Shown here piece by piece: positions 7,609 through 18,270 of a stretch of DNA of 45,093 bases (its first letter is position 1; each line of letters starts with the position of its first letter). The stretch lies in NCBI RefSeq assembly GCF_010365055.1, contig NZ_JAAFHA010000021.1, forward strand, positions 1-45,093. The letters are read 5' to 3'. The stretch is from Rhodoferax sp. GTDB lineage: Bacteria; Pseudomonadota; Gammaproteobacteria; Burkholderiales; Burkholderiaceae_C. A program made the position numbers and the translations under genes. Below the pieces are notes generated by a model that saw nothing but the letters and a program-made list of their open reading frames with translations, was not told where the DNA came from and did no database searches.

Positions 7609-9690
7609 ATGGCTGATACAGAACAAGCGCAAGCATCACAACAAATGGGCGCCAGCCGCCTTGAGATGGCCAACGCGATCCGCGCGCTGGCGATGGACGC
7701 GGTGCAGGCCGCGAACTCGGGCCACCCCGGCGCGCCCATGGGCATGGCTGACATGGCGGTGGCTCTGTGGGGCTCACACCTCAAGCACAACCCGGCCAAC
7801 CCGCACTGGCTGGACCGCGACCGTTTCGTGCTCTCCAACGGCCATGCCTCCATGCTGCTGTACTCGGTGTTGCATCTGACCGGCTACAAACTGCCCGTCG
7901 CCGAGCTGAAGAAATTCCGCCAGTTCGGCTCCAAAACGCCCGGCCACCCGGAAGTGAACGTGACCCCCGGCGTGGAAACCACCACCGGCCCGCTCGGCCA
8001 GGGGCTCACCAACGCGGTCGGCATGGCGCTGGCAGAGAAACTGCTGGCGGCCGAGTTCAACCGCGACGGCCACCGCGTCGTCAACCACCACACCTACACC
8101 TTCCTGGGCGATGGCTGCCTGATGGAGGGCATCAGCCACGAAGCGGCCGCCCTCGCTGGCGCCTGGAAGCTCAATAAACTGATCGCCCTGTACGACGACA
8201 ACGGCATCTCGATCGATGGTCCGGTGGCGCCCTGGTTTATCGACAACACCGCGCTGCGTTTTGTCGCTTACGGCTGGAACGTGCTGGGACCGATCGACGG
8301 GCAAGATGCCGAACTGGTGGCCAAGACCATTGCCCAGGCCAAGGAATCGGCCGACAAGCCGACCCTGATCATCTGCAAAACGGCCATTGGCTGCGGCTCA
8401 CCGAACCGTGCCAACACCAGCAAGGCGCATGGCGAGCCCCTGGGCTTGGACGAAATCGCGCTCACGCGCGCTGCACTGGGTTGGCCGCACAAGCCTTTTG
8501 TCATTCCCAAAGACGTGTATGCCGCCTGGGACGCCAAGGCCGTTGGCGCCGCCACCGAAAAGTCTTGGAACGACCAGTTTGCCGCCTACAAGGCCGCGTT
8601 CCCCGATTTGGCGAAAGAGCTGCTGCGCCGCATGAAGGGCGAGTTGCCGAAAAACTTCGCCCAGGTCGCGGTCAATACCGCGGTGGCAGCGCACACCAAG
8701 GCAGAAACCGTGGCCTCGCGCAAAGCGTCGCAACTGGCGCTGGAGTCCTTCACCGCGGCGCTGCCGGAACTGCTCGGTGGCTCCGCCGACCTGACCGGCT
8801 CGAACCTGACCAACACCAAGAGCACGCCAAATTTGCGTTTTGACTTTACCGGCGGCGTGGTGCAGACGCCCAACGCCAACGGCGTGATGGTGGGTGGGCG
8901 CCACATCAATTACGGCGTGCGCGAATTCGGCATGGCCGCCATCATGAACGGCATTGCGCTGCACGGGGGCTTCATCCCCTATGGCGGCACCTTTTTGACC
9001 TTCAGCGACTACAGCCGCAACGCCATCCGCATGGCGGCGCTGATGAAACTGCGCGTGGTGCATGTGTTCACGCATGACAGCATTGGTTTGGGTGAAGACG
9101 GCCCGACGCACCAGTCGATCGAGCATGCCGCATCGTTGCGCCTGATCCCGAACCTGGATGTCTGGCGCCCCGGTGACACCGCTGAAACCGCGGTGGCCTG
9201 GGCTGTGGCCTTGCAGAACAAGAACAAGCCGACTGCCCTCTTGCTGTCCCGCCAGAACATCCACTACGCGCCCAAGGCCGGGCTCGGCGACATCAGCAAA
9301 GGCGCCTACATCCTGGCCGAGCCGTCCGAGGTGGGGCTCAAGAAGAAGACCCAAGCCGTGCTGATCGCCACCGGCTCCGAGGTGCAACTAGCGCTCAAAG
9401 CCCAGGAAATTCTTGCTGCGCGAAAGATAGCGGTACGCGTCGTCTCCATGCCGAGTACCACCACATTCGACCAACAAAGTGCCGCCTGCAAAGCAGCCGT
9501 ACTGCCGGCAGGCGTACCGCGCATCGCGGTTGAAATGGGTGTTTCCGCTGGCTGGTGGAAATATGGCTGCGCAGCCGTGGTCGGTATCGACAGCTATGGT
9601 GAATCCGCACCCGCGCCGGTGTTGTTCCAGCATTTCGGTTTTACCCCCGAAAATGTGGCGGACACGGTGGAAAAAGTTTTGCGTAAATAG
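7609..9690 (+). CDS. tkt: Transketolase
   Basis: A 693-residue thiamine-diphosphate enzyme moving two-carbon ketol units between sugar phosphates in the pentose phosphate and Calvin pathways. The N-terminal ThDP/Mg motif begins GDGCLMEGISHEA and ends ALYDDN. SGHPGAPMG and GPLGQGL line the active site. The central domain has REFGMAAIMNGIALHGG with the catalytic Glu, and the C-terminal domain ends with VADTVEKVL. The ATG at 7609 is preferred because GGAG at 7596-7599 is properly spaced; a TTG nine bases upstream is unlikely. It is slightly longer than the usual 660-670 residues because of a linker near residues 330-370. It precedes gap by 43 bp, a common central-carbon pairing in Burkholderiales. 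Confidence 0.96.
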   Translation: MADTEQAQASQQMGASRLEMANAIRALAMDAVQAANSGHPGAPMGMADMAVALWGSHLKHNPANPHWLDRDRFVLSNGHASMLLYSVLHLTGYKLPVAELKKFRQFGSKTPGHPEVNVTPGVETTTGPLGQGLTNAVGMALAEKLLAAEFNRDGHRVVNHHTYTFLGDGCLMEGISHEAAALAGAWKLNKLIALYDDNGISIDGPVAPWFIDNTALRFVAYGWNVLGPIDGQDAELVAKTIAQAKESADKPTLIICKTAIGCGSPNRANTSKAHGEPLGLDEIALTRAALGWPHKPFVIPKDVYAAWDAKAVGAATEKSWNDQFAAYKAAFPDLAKELLRRMKGELPKNFAQVAVNTAVAAHTKAETVASRKASQLALESFTAALPELLGGSADLTGSNLTNTKSTPNLRFDFTGGVVQTPNANGVMVGGRHINYGVREFGMAAIMNGIALHGGFIPYGGTFLTFSDYSRNAIRMAALMKLRVVHVFTHDSIGLGEDGPTHQSIEHAASLRLIPNLDVWRPGDTAETAVAWAVALQNKNKPTALLLSRQNIHYAPKAGLGDISKGAYILAEPSEVGLKKKTQAVLIATGSEVQLALKAQEILAARKIAVRVVSMPSTTTFDQQSAACKAAVLPAGVPRIAVEMGVSAGWWKYGCAAVVGIDSYGESAPAPVLFQHFGFTPENVADTVEKVLRK

Positions 9691-9715
9691 ACCAGTTTCA
9701 ATTTTTGACTTTTAA

Positions 9716-10732
<1,017 letters not shown>

Positions 10733-10748
10733 GCGGTTTTCGCTACCC

Positions 10749-10779
10749 AAAAAAAAACGCGCCTTCGGGCGCGTTTTTT
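10749..10779 (+). terminator. Intrinsic terminator after gap
   Basis: The stem CGCGCC-TTCG-GGCGCG (10758-10773) has an extra-stable UUCG tetraloop. It is flanked by A9 upstream and T6 at 10774-10779, so it can work on either strand. It closes the tkt-gap transcript 25 bp after the stop codon. Confidence 0.95.
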
Positions 10780-10782
10780 ATG

Positions 10783-10884
10783 AGCCGCGCTTCCAGGCGC
10801 CCCGATGATCAGCCACGACATGCCGAAACGGTCGGCCACCATGACAAAGGACGAGGCAAAAAAGTTTTGCCCAGCGACCTCAGC
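10783..10884 (-). pseudogene. Vestigial C-terminus of a VOC/PhnB-type glyoxalase-fold protein
   Basis: On the minus strand, just past the hypE stop, about 34 codons read like the end of PhnB-like VOC proteins. The segment contains QNFFASSFVMVADRFGMSWL followed by IIGAP, close to the usual FxxxFGMVxDRFGVSWMI ending. There is no start, no N-terminal domain and no timely stop: the frame runs on into the gap terminator. This is best explained as a truncated relic left by a rearrangement between gap and the hyp operon. The homology call is from remembered family sequence and should be checked. Confidence 0.5.
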
Positions 10885-11944
10885 AAATGCGTGGCAGCTG
10901 GTCGCCCACCAGCCAATCGACCATGCGCCGGCCACCAAAGGCGGTGGTGAGCTGCACAAAATGATGTTCGTCGGCCATCACCTCGCCAATCACGGCGGCA
11001 TCCACGCCCAACGGATGCGCCCGCAGGGTGGCCAGCAGGCGCGGCGCATCGACCGCCGCGCAAATCACGATCAGCTTGCCCTCGTTGGCCACATAGAGCG
11101 GGTCCAGGCCGAGGAACTCGCAGGCCGCAGCCACCACCGGTTTGATCGGAATGGCTTTCTCATGCAGCATCATGCCGACACCGGATTGCCCCGCAATTTC
11201 GTTCAAGGTAGACGCCAGGCCGCCCCGGGTGGGGTCGCGCAGGCAGCGGATGTCGGCACCGGTTGCCAGCAGCTGGGCGATCAGGCCATGCAGCGCGGCG
11301 GTGTCGGATTCAATGCTGGCCTCAAACGTCAGGTTTTCGCGCTGGCTCATGATGGCCACGCCGTGGTCGCCCATGGACCCGGACACCATCACCACATCGC
11401 CCGGCCGCACCCGGGCGCCGCCCAGTTCCAGCCCATCGGGCAAGACGCCGACACCGGTGGTGGTGATGAAAATGCCGTCGCCCTTGCCGCGTTCCACCAC
11501 TTTGGTGTCACCGGTGACCACGGGCACGTCCGCGGCGTTGGCGGCACTTGCCATGGATTCGACGATGCGAGCCAGCTCAGCCAGCGCAAAACCTTCCTCC
11601 AGAATAAAGCCGGCGGCCAGATAGAGGGGCGTGGCGCCCATCACCGCCACATCATTGAGCGTGCCGTGGATTGAGAGGCAGCCAATGTCGCCACCGGGGA
11701 AGAACAGGGGGGAGACCACATGGCAATCGGTGGACATCACCAGTCGCGCGGGCTTGCCGTTCAACATCGCGGCGGGCAACACGGCGCCGTCATTGCCCTG
11801 GCCCAGGTAGGCGTTGCCCAGATGGCGGGTGAACAGCTCGGAGATCAGCTGCACCATGGCGCGCCCGCCCGCGCCATGCGTCATGTCCACCCGGCCATGT
11901 TTCAGATCGAGCGGACGCACGTAGCCGCGTTTGACTTCACTCAT
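10880..11944 (-). CDS. hypE: Hydrogenase maturation carbamoyl dehydratase HypE
   Basis: A 354-residue PurM/ThiL-like ATPase. It takes the carbamoyl group delivered by HypF onto its C-terminal cysteine and dehydrates it to thiocyanate, the source of the CN ligands of [NiFe]-hydrogenases. The protein ends exactly in PRIC, the essential terminal Cys. Near the N-terminus, DMTHGAGGRAM, and then GNDGAVLP, form the nucleotide-binding region. The ATG overlaps the hypD stop by 4 bp (ATGA), so the two are translationally coupled. It is the last gene of the hypABFCDE operon. Confidence 0.96.
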   Translation of the reverse strand: MSEVKRGYVRPLDLKHGRVDMTHGAGGRAMVQLISELFTRHLGNAYLGQGNDGAVLPAAMLNGKPARLVMSTDCHVVSPLFFPGGDIGCLSIHGTLNDVAVMGATPLYLAAGFILEEGFALAELARIVESMASAANAADVPVVTGDTKVVERGKGDGIFITTTGVGVLPDGLELGGARVRPGDVVMVSGSMGDHGVAIMSQRENLTFEASIESDTAALHGLIAQLLATGADIRCLRDPTRGGLASTLNEIAGQSGVGMMLHEKAIPIKPVVAAACEFLGLDPLYVANEGKLIVICAAVDAPRLLATLRAHPLGVDAAVIGEVMADEHHFVQLTTAFGGRRMVDWLVGDQLPRIC

Positions 11945-13071
11945 GGGGTCATGTCTTTGTAACGCCCGTAACTGTAGTGCGCCGCGCAGGCACCTTCGCT
12001 GCTGACCATGCACGAGCCCACCGGGTTCTCCGGCGTGCAGACGGTGCCGAAAATCTTGCAGTCTTGCGGTCGCTTGACGCCGCGCAGAATGGCCCCGCAT
12101 TCACAGGCCTTGTTGTCGGGCACCGATTGGTAATCCATCTTGAAGCGGCGCTCGGCATCGAAGCTGCCGTACTTCTCACGGATCATCAGAGCGGAATCGG
12201 GCATCACGCCGAGCCCGCGCCACTCGAATTCGCGGCGCAACTCGAACACCTCGGCCACGCGGTCTTGGGCTTTGAGATTGCCGTCGCGGCTGACCGCACG
12301 GGAAAACTCGTTTTCAACCTCGGCGCGCCCTTCATTGACCTGCTTGACCAGCATCCAAATGGCCTGCATCACGTCCAGCGGCTCAAAGCCCGCAATCACC
12401 ACCGGCTTGCGGTATTCCGCGGCAAAAAATTCATACGGACGGCTGCCAATCACGGTCGACACATGCGCCGGGCCGATGAAGCCGTCAATCGGCACCGTGC
12501 CCCACTGCCGCACTTCGGGCGACGCGAGAATCTGGCTGATGGCCGCCGGTGTCAGCACATGGCAGCACAGCACGCTGAAATTGGCCAAATGCTCCTGAGC
12601 GGCCTGCAAAATGGCCAGCGCGGTCGGCGGCGTCGTGGTCTCAAAACCAATGGCAAAAAACACCACCTCGCGCTGTGGGTTGTCGCGCGCAATCTGCAAG
12701 GCATCGAGCGTGGAATAAACCATGCGAATGTCGCCACCGCGCGCCTTGGCCTTCATCAGCGACAAGCCTTCAGACGCTGGCACGCGCAAGGTGTCGCCAT
12801 AGGTGCACAGGATCACGCCCTGATGCAGTGCCAGGTCGATCGCCATGTCAATGCGGCCGATCGGCAACACACACACCGGGCAGCCGGGGCCGTGCACCAT
12901 GCGCACGTTGGGCGGCAGCAAGTCGGACAGGCCGTAGCGGGAAATGGCGTGGGTGTGGCCGCCACAAAATTCCATGAAGCTGTAGCTACGCTCAGGCTGC
13001 GCCAGCCGGGCGATCTTGAGGGCCAAGGTTTTGGCGACCTCGCCGTCGCGGAATTCGTCGATGTATTTCAT
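11941..13071 (-). CDS. hypD: Hydrogenase maturation scaffold HypD
   Basis: A 376-residue iron-sulfur scaffold that, with HypC, carries the Fe(CN)2CO unit before insertion into [NiFe]-hydrogenase. Cys36 (MEFCGGHTHA), Cys64 and Cys67 (GPGCPVC) match the catalytic and thiol-redox cysteines of the family. The C-terminal cysteines in ACECGAIL, KIFGTVCTP and VGSCMVSSEGAC hold the [4Fe-4S] cluster. It overlaps hypC upstream and hypE downstream by 4 bp each (ATGA at both junctions). Length and motifs are standard. Confidence 0.97.
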   Translation of the reverse strand: MKYIDEFRDGEVAKTLALKIARLAQPERSYSFMEFCGGHTHAISRYGLSDLLPPNVRMVHGPGCPVCVLPIGRIDMAIDLALHQGVILCTYGDTLRVPASEGLSLMKAKARGGDIRMVYSTLDALQIARDNPQREVVFFAIGFETTTPPTALAILQAAQEHLANFSVLCCHVLTPAAISQILASPEVRQWGTVPIDGFIGPAHVSTVIGSRPYEFFAAEYRKPVVIAGFEPLDVMQAIWMLVKQVNEGRAEVENEFSRAVSRDGNLKAQDRVAEVFELRREFEWRGLGVMPDSALMIREKYGSFDAERRFKMDYQSVPDNKACECGAILRGVKRPQDCKIFGTVCTPENPVGSCMVSSEGACAAHYSYGRYKDMTP

Positions 13072-13310
13072 GACGCCGCAGCAACTGATTCGGACATTTC
13101 AGAAAACAGCGCCAGCGTGCGTTCGGCCTCTTGCGGGTCCAGTTTTGACAGCGCATAACCCACATGCAGAATCACATAGTCGCCGACCTGAACATCGTCC
13201 AGCAGCGCCAGCGAGATTTCTTTTTTGACGCCCCCCAGATCAACGATGGCCCAATCGCCCGCCGGGCCGCAACCGACTTCAATCACTTTGACCGGTAGTG
13301 CAAGACACAT
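13068..13310 (-). CDS. hypC: Hydrogenase maturation chaperone HypC
   Basis: An 80-residue OB-fold chaperone starting MCLALP, with the essential Cys2 that binds the iron centre and the hydrogenase large-subunit precursor. GDYVILHVGYALSKLD is the conserved C-terminal half. It overlaps the 3' end of hypF by 32 bp and the start of hypD by 4 bp, consistent with coupled translation. It could also be the HupF/HypC paralogue, but with hypD directly downstream HypC is the natural reading. Confidence 0.96.
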   Translation of the reverse strand: MCLALPVKVIEVGCGPAGDWAIVDLGGVKKEISLALLDDVQVGDYVILHVGYALSKLDPQEAERTLALFSEMSESVAAAS

Positions 13311-15648
13311 CTTTAGTCTCCAAAGAATTCATGGCGATCCAGGCCTGCCCGAGCGCGATGCTGCCATCGCCCGGCGACGTGCGAACCGGTGCCAGCACGG
13401 TGATGCCGCCTTGTTCCAAATTTTGCCGCAGACCTGACGATAGCAGGGTGTTGATAAAGCAGCCACCACCCCACGCCAGGGTGCGCAGTCCGGTAGTGGC
13501 TGAGGCTTGCAGCACCCAGTCGGTCAGGGCGGCTACCACGGTCGCGTGAAAGCGGGCGGCGGCCTGGTTGACGTCGCTGGCACTAATGAGTGATGCCAGA
13601 ACGGGCAGCAAATTGAGTTGGCCTCGGTCACTGACCGTCCAGCCCTCAGCCATGGCGGCAGGCCAGCCCTGGTTCTCTATAAAAAGAGTAGCATACTGTT
13701 CAAGCAACACGGGGGGTTGAGCCTCATATTTCATATAAGAACAAACACCCAGCAAACCCGCTGCCGCGTCAAACACGCGGCCCATGCTCGACGTGCGCGG
13801 ACTGTTGAACTGGCGCTGCAGCATGGCGGCCACGGTATCTGCGCCGGGCTCCTGAAAACATCTCACGATGTCGGCGTTGCGGCCCAGCTCATGCAGCACC
13901 GAAGCGGCCATGCGCCAGGGCTCACGCGCGCACCTGTCGCCGCCCGGCATGGCCAAGGGCGACAGGTGGCCCAGACGCTCGAAATGCGCCCCATCGACCT
14001 TGAGCAATTCACCACCCCAGGCGCTGCCGTCGGTCCCCAGGCCCACGCCATCGAGCGCCAGCCCCAACACGGAGCCCTGCCAGCCGTGCTCGGCACACAC
14101 GGCGGCAATGTGGGCGTGGTGGTGCTGCACGCCCAGCGTGGGCAGCCCATGGCGATCAGCAAATTCAAGGGCAGCGCGTGTGCTGTAGTCATCGGGGTGC
14201 AGGTCGTGCGCGACGATCTCCGGCTTGACATCGAGCAGAGCGCACAGGCGCTGCACCGTCTCGTTCAGGAAGTCACAGCTCGCGGCGTTGTCCAGGTCGC
14301 CAATGTGAGGCGACAAAAAAGCTTCATCGCCACGGGTCACGCACACCGTGTTTTTGAGATGGGCGCCAAACGCCAGCACGCAAGGCCGGGACGGACCGGA
14401 TGGCCCCGCGTGTGGCAAGCGAATGGCGACGGGCGCGTAACCCCGACTGCGGCGGATGAATTGCGCTCCCCGTCCCAGCGGGCGCAGCACGCTGTCGTCG
14501 CAGCGCGCCACGATGTCGCGGTCGTGGTCCAGATAGGCGTCGGCAATGCCAACCAGCCGCGTGCGCGCTTCAGCCCTATCCCGCACGATGGGCTCACCGC
14601 CCGGGTTGGCGCTGGTCATCACCAACACCATGGCTTGCGGGTCATTGATCCAGGCGCTGCCCGCAGGTCGGCCAGCGGCCTCATGAAACAGCAAGAAGTG
14701 GATCGGCGTCGTGGGCAGCATCACACCCAGCCACAGCAGGCCCGGCGCCACACCGCACAAGGCCGCATCGCCACCTGGCTGCGCGCGCAGCAGCACGATG
14801 GGGCGCTCGCGGCTTTCCAGCAGGGCTCGCTCTGCATCCGACACCTGCGCATAAGGCGCCAGGCTGGCGACGTTGGCCAGCATCACGGCAAAGGGCTTGT
14901 CTTCGCGGTTCTTGGTGAACCGAAGCCGCGCCACCGCCTCCGGGTTGCGCGCGTCACAGGCCAGGTGAAATCCGCCCAGCCCCTTGATGGCGACGATTTT
15001 CCCGTTTTGCAGCAGGTGCAAGGTGCGTTCAATCGGATCGCCTTCAATCGTCTGGTGCTGCGCATCCCGCAACGCCAGCGTGGGGCCGCATTGCGGGCAA
15101 CAGGTGGTCTCGGCATGAAAACGCCGATCCGCCGCTGCCCTGTAGTCAGCGCCACAGGCCGGGCACAGCGGGAACTCCGCCATGCTGGTCTGCGGCCGGT
15201 CGTAAGGCAAGGCGCGGGTCACCGTGAAGCGCGGGCCGCAATGCGTGCAGGTGATGAAAGCATGGCGCGAGCGTCTGTCTAGGGGGTCAAACAGCTCGTT
15301 CAAGCAATCGGCGCAGACGGCAACATCCGGGCCAATGGCCGTGACGGCGCGGCCCTGGACGCTGTCAATGATGGAGAAACCGGCCCAGTCTTCTACCATG
15401 GCCTCACGCGCTTGCACCGCATCAACTCGCGCCAACGGCGGTGCATCCGTGCGCAGACGCTGCAACAGTTCGGCAACTTGGGGCGCAGCGCCCTGGGCCG
15501 CCATCTCGACCCCCTGGGCGTCATTGCGAACCCAGCCGGTGAGCTTGAGTTCCTGCGCCAGGCGCCAGACAAAAGGCCTGAATCCGACCCCTTGAACAAC
15601 GCCGCTGACCCGGATGTGACGGGCAACGAGTGGCAACGCGGTCGTCAA
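13279..15648 (-). CDS. hypF: Carbamoyltransferase HypF
   Basis: A 789-residue multidomain enzyme that makes carbamoyl-AMP from carbamoyl phosphate and ATP and passes the carbamoyl group to the HypE terminal Cys. The domains in order are acylphosphatase (about 8-95, [18 protein letters not shown]); a double C4 zinc finger (CADC...CTHC and CPAC...CPQC, about 110-185); a YrdC-like domain (about 200-385); and a Kae1-like domain with HHHAHIAAV (about 475). The start is TTG at 15648, the only suitable start before the acylphosphatase domain. It overlaps the hypB stop as TTGA, so initiation is probably coupled. It overlaps hypC at its 3' end by 32 bp. Confidence 0.95.
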   Translation of the reverse strand: MTTALPLVARHIRVSGVVQGVGFRPFVWRLAQELKLTGWVRNDAQGVEMAAQGAAPQVAELLQRLRTDAPPLARVDAVQAREAMVEDWAGFSIIDSVQGRAVTAIGPDVAVCADCLNELFDPLDRRSRHAFITCTHCGPRFTVTRALPYDRPQTSMAEFPLCPACGADYRAAADRRFHAETTCCPQCGPTLALRDAQHQTIEGDPIERTLHLLQNGKIVAIKGLGGFHLACDARNPEAVARLRFTKNREDKPFAVMLANVASLAPYAQVSDAERALLESRERPIVLLRAQPGGDAALCGVAPGLLWLGVMLPTTPIHFLLFHEAAGRPAGSAWINDPQAMVLVMTSANPGGEPIVRDRAEARTRLVGIADAYLDHDRDIVARCDDSVLRPLGRGAQFIRRSRGYAPVAIRLPHAGPSGPSRPCVLAFGAHLKNTVCVTRGDEAFLSPHIGDLDNAASCDFLNETVQRLCALLDVKPEIVAHDLHPDDYSTRAALEFADRHGLPTLGVQHHHAHIAAVCAEHGWQGSVLGLALDGVGLGTDGSAWGGELLKVDGAHFERLGHLSPLAMPGGDRCAREPWRMAASVLHELGRNADIVRCFQEPGADTVAAMLQRQFNSPRTSSMGRVFDAAAGLLGVCSYMKYEAQPPVLLEQYATLFIENQGWPAAMAEGWTVSDRGQLNLLPVLASLISASDVNQAAARFHATVVAALTDWVLQASATTGLRTLAWGGGCFINTLLSSGLRQNLEQGGITVLAPVRTSPGDGSIALGQAWIAMNSLETKDVSCTTGQSD

Positions 15649-16568
15649 GCCTGCGCCTGCTGCAAGCGCGCTTCCAGATGGGCAATACGCGCCTTCAGCC
15701 CGTCCACCGTCTGCTGCCGGTCGGCGCTGGCCTGGGCTATGCCATCACGCAGAAAGGCCAGCCACTCGTCCATGCCTTCGCCACTGGTGGCCGAGAGTTC
15801 AATGACATGAATACCAGGATTGACCCGGCGCGCGAAGCCGATGGCTGCATCCACGTCGTAATTCAAATGCGGCAGCAGGTCAATCTTGTTGAGCAGCATC
15901 AGGCTGGCGGCACGGAACATGTCGGGGTACTTGATCGGTTTGTCTTCACCCTCGGTGACCGACAAGATCACTACCTTGTGTGCTTCACCCAAGTCAAAGG
16001 CGGCGGGGCACACCAGGTTGCCCACGTTTTCAATCATCAGCAGGGACTCATCCTCCAGCTTGAGTTGTTCCATCGCGTGCCCGACCATGTGGGCATCCAG
16101 ATGACAGCCCTTGCCGGTGTTGATCTGGATCGCCTGCGCACCGGTGGCGCGAATGCGGTCAGCGTCCTGACTGGTTTGCTGATCGCCTTCAATCACTGCC
16201 ACGGCTTGCTGGCCCAACAGGGCAATGGTCTTGCACAGCAGCGTGGTCTTGCCGGAGCCGGGGCTGGACACCAGGTTCAGCGCAAAAATGCCGCGTTCAG
16301 CCAAACTTTGCCGGTTGGCCTGCGCGTAAGCGTTGTTCTTGGCCAGAATGTCCTGCTCAATCTGCACCATGCGCTTCGGACTGAGGCCGGGGGCGTGCGA
16401 ATGGGTGTGCGCCTCGCCGTCACCATGGACGTGGTCGTGCTGATGGTCATGGTCATGGCGGTGGCGGCTGCCATCCGCATGCACATGCTCGTGCACAGCG
16501 TCATGCTTATGAGCGGGCTCGCCCTCGATCCTGACTTCACCCAAACCGCAGCCACAAGTGACACACAT
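15645..16568 (-). CDS. hypB: Nickel-binding GTPase HypB
   Basis: A 307-residue GTPase that inserts nickel into the [NiFe]-hydrogenase large subunit together with HypA. The N-terminus carries CVTCGCG, the CxxCGC-type high-affinity nickel site. A histidine-rich stretch (about 20-58, more than 15 His) can store nickel or zinc. The G domain has the P-loop [10 protein letters not shown], the switch and metal region ([11 protein letters not shown]) and NKIDLL. It is the second gene of the operon, 76 bp after hypA, and overlaps the hypF TTG start. The long His-rich segment marks it as the storage type, unlike the E. coli form. Confidence 0.96.
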   Translation of the reverse strand: MCVTCGCGLGEVRIEGEPAHKHDAVHEHVHADGSRHRHDHDHQHDHVHGDGEAHTHSHAPGLSPKRMVQIEQDILAKNNAYAQANRQSLAERGIFALNLVSSPGSGKTTLLCKTIALLGQQAVAVIEGDQQTSQDADRIRATGAQAIQINTGKGCHLDAHMVGHAMEQLKLEDESLLMIENVGNLVCPAAFDLGEAHKVVILSVTEGEDKPIKYPDMFRAASLMLLNKIDLLPHLNYDVDAAIGFARRVNPGIHVIELSATSGEGMDEWLAFLRDGIAQASADRQQTVDGLKARIAHLEARLQQAQA

Positions 16569-16644
16569 AGCCAGTCTCCTTATTCAATCAGTTGAGGACA
16601 GAGTTAAGCTCGCTTCACGTCGCTGCGGTCTGTCCGACACTGTC

Positions 16645-16986
16645 TCAGGATACTTCAAGTTCCTTGACCCGCATCTCCGTACCACCGGTGACCTGCAGCC
16701 GGTAGCCGCCGCAGTGCGGGCACTCGCCAAACACCTCTGTCATCGGCACCGTCTTGGCGCAAGCCATGCACCAACCGGCTCCAGGCAAGGTGATGATCTC
16801 CAGCCGCGCTCCTTGGGCAAGGCTATCCCGCATCACCGCATCAAAGCAAAATAGCATGGCTTCGGGCTCGACGCCCGAGAGCTGGCCAATTTCCAGCCAG
16901 ACCGCGGTGACTTTTGTGAAGTGATCCCGGCGTGCTGCGTCTTCCATCAGTTGCAGCACACTCTCCGCGAGTGACATTTCGTGCAT
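16645..16986 (-). CDS. hypA: Nickel metallochaperone HypA
   Basis: A 113-residue nickel chaperone. It starts MHEMSL, where the His2 side chain and N-terminus bind nickel. Its zinc site is formed by CMAC (about 73-76) and CPHC (about 89-92). It hands nickel to the hydrogenase with HypB. It is the first gene of the hyp operon, whose promoter must lie in the 168-bp gap shared with the divergent HDOD gene. I found no convincing -24/-12 (sigma-54) or -35/-10 element there. Confidence 0.96.
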   Translation of the reverse strand: MHEMSLAESVLQLMEDAARRDHFTKVTAVWLEIGQLSGVEPEAMLFCFDAVMRDSLAQGARLEIITLPGAGWCMACAKTVPMTEVFGECPHCGGYRLQVTGGTEMRVKELEVS

Positions 16987-17154
16987 GGGCGCAGCTTAGC
17001 GCTTTCCAAAGGCAAAAGAGCCACGACGGTGCATGAACAAATGACCAGCGACGAAGGGAGGCGTGAAGCCCCTTTGTTCGCCCCAGACCAAGGCCGGCCT
17101 TGACCTGCTGCGCAGGCCCTAAGATACTGCCCAGCTTGCAACACAAGGATCGCT

Positions 17155-18036
17155 GTGGCCAACTTACCCCAACTTGCTGTCAAGGCCGCGCCTCATGCGT
17201 ACCTGACGGAGCCGCTGTCTGGGCTCGCCGCCTGGCTGTGCTACTTCCGCGGCGCCGACATTCCAGTCCTGGCTGAGACCGCGCAGGCCCTGGAAGTATT
17301 GCGCGCTCAAGAGGACGAACGGGACGATGTGGACGCCGGTAGCTTGAGCGCGGTGATTGAGAACGACCCCTTAATGACCCTCAAGCTGTTGGCGCATGTG
17401 GCCGCCAAGCGCAAGCCTGATGCCGCTACCAGCACCGAGACCGTCACCAGCGCGCTGCTGATGCTGGGAATTCCGCCATTTTTCAATCACTTTGGCCCGC
17501 AGCCTACTGCGGAGGAGCGGCTGCAAGAGCAGCCACTGGCGCTGGACGGCCTGCGTGATTTGCTCAAGCGGGCTGAGCGCGCCAGGTTGTTTGCATTGGG
17601 CTTTGCCGTGCATCGCGCCGACCTGGATGCAGCCGCGATTCAGTTGGCCGCGTTTTTGCATGACTTTGCCGAAATGTTGCTCTGGTGCCACGCGCCCGCC
17701 CTGGCGCTCCAGATTCAGGACGCCCAGCGTGCCGACTCGACGCTGCGTTCTGCCGACATTCAGCGCAGCGTGCTCAACATCGAACTGGATGATTTGCGCC
17801 AAGCGTTGATGAAGGAATGGCGCCTGCCCGAACTGCTGGTGCACATCAGCGACGGCAAGCACCCGGACCACCCCAGCGTGCGCAACGTGCTGCTGGCCGT
17901 GCGGCTGGCTCGCCACACCATGCTCGGCTGGGACAACGCGGCCGTGCCCGACGACATTGCCGACATCGCCGCCCTGCTCAATGCGGCGCCCCGCATTGCG
18001 CTGGCGTTTGTGCACAAGATCGATCAGTCGGAATAA
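17155..18036 (+). CDS. HDOD-domain protein
   Basis: A 293-residue protein resembling the HDOD family, a degenerate HD-hydrolase fold found in bacterial signalling proteins. The N-terminal part has the typical pattern: a hydrophobic-charged start, then DAGSLSAVIENDPLMTLKLL. After that comes a helical region with a lone HD (FLHDFAEMLLW, about 167). The full catalytic HD-phosphohydrolase signature is absent. GTG at 17155 with AAGGAT at 17145-17150 is the chosen start. It diverges from hypA and its exact role is unknown. It has no receiver, GGDEF or EAL domain attached. Confidence 0.75.
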   Translation: MANLPQLAVKAAPHAYLTEPLSGLAAWLCYFRGADIPVLAETAQALEVLRAQEDERDDVDAGSLSAVIENDPLMTLKLLAHVAAKRKPDAATSTETVTSALLMLGIPPFFNHFGPQPTAEERLQEQPLALDGLRDLLKRAERARLFALGFAVHRADLDAAAIQLAAFLHDFAEMLLWCHAPALALQIQDAQRADSTLRSADIQRSVLNIELDDLRQALMKEWRLPELLVHISDGKHPDHPSVRNVLLAVRLARHTMLGWDNAAVPDDIADIAALLNAAPRIALAFVHKIDQSE

Positions 18037-18191
18037 TCAAATTTTGCAGGCTGGTTCCTCAACCTTCGACCTTTCTGCAACGTCGCGGTTCGCGCTGGCT
18101 TGCACTTGCTTACAAGTAGCACACTATCGGACAGTGTCTTGACTCAAATCATGCTACAACATCGTCACCGGTTCAGTTTGGGCACTTGGTC

Positions 18192-18221
18192 TTGACATCA
18201 AAAAGCAGCAAGTGGTCTAAT
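18192..18221 (+). promoter_or_regulatory. Sigma-70-type promoter for the cytochrome locus
   Basis: A perfect -35 TTGACA (18192-18197) is followed after 18 bp by TCTAAT (18216-18221), 4 of 6 to the -10 consensus with the key A and final T. This predicts a start near 18228 and a leader of about 43 nt before the first monoheme cytochrome. Confidence 0.6.
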
Positions 18222-18270
18222 TTGCCGTTGTAGACATGTCACTTACTCTTTACTTTGATTGGAACGCAAA

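Noticed and set aside
13674-13720. AT-rich patch in hypF as another captured repeat
   Set aside because: The patch is AT-rich and has weak similarity to the dispersed repeats, but no clear ordered match, and HypF is not obviously disturbed there.
16440-16520. Tandem repeat near the start of hypB
   Set aside because: The repetitive DNA merely encodes the His-rich nickel-binding stretch of HypB.
16987-17154. Sigma-54 promoter for the hyp operon
   Set aside because: I looked for GGCAC-N5-TTGC on the minus strand in the hypA-HDOD gap and found no acceptable match.
18104-18137. Small inverted repeats between the HDOD gene and the cytochrome promoter
   Set aside because: ACTTG-ctta-CAAGT and ACACT-N7-AGTGT are short, without a T-tract, and cannot be assigned a role.
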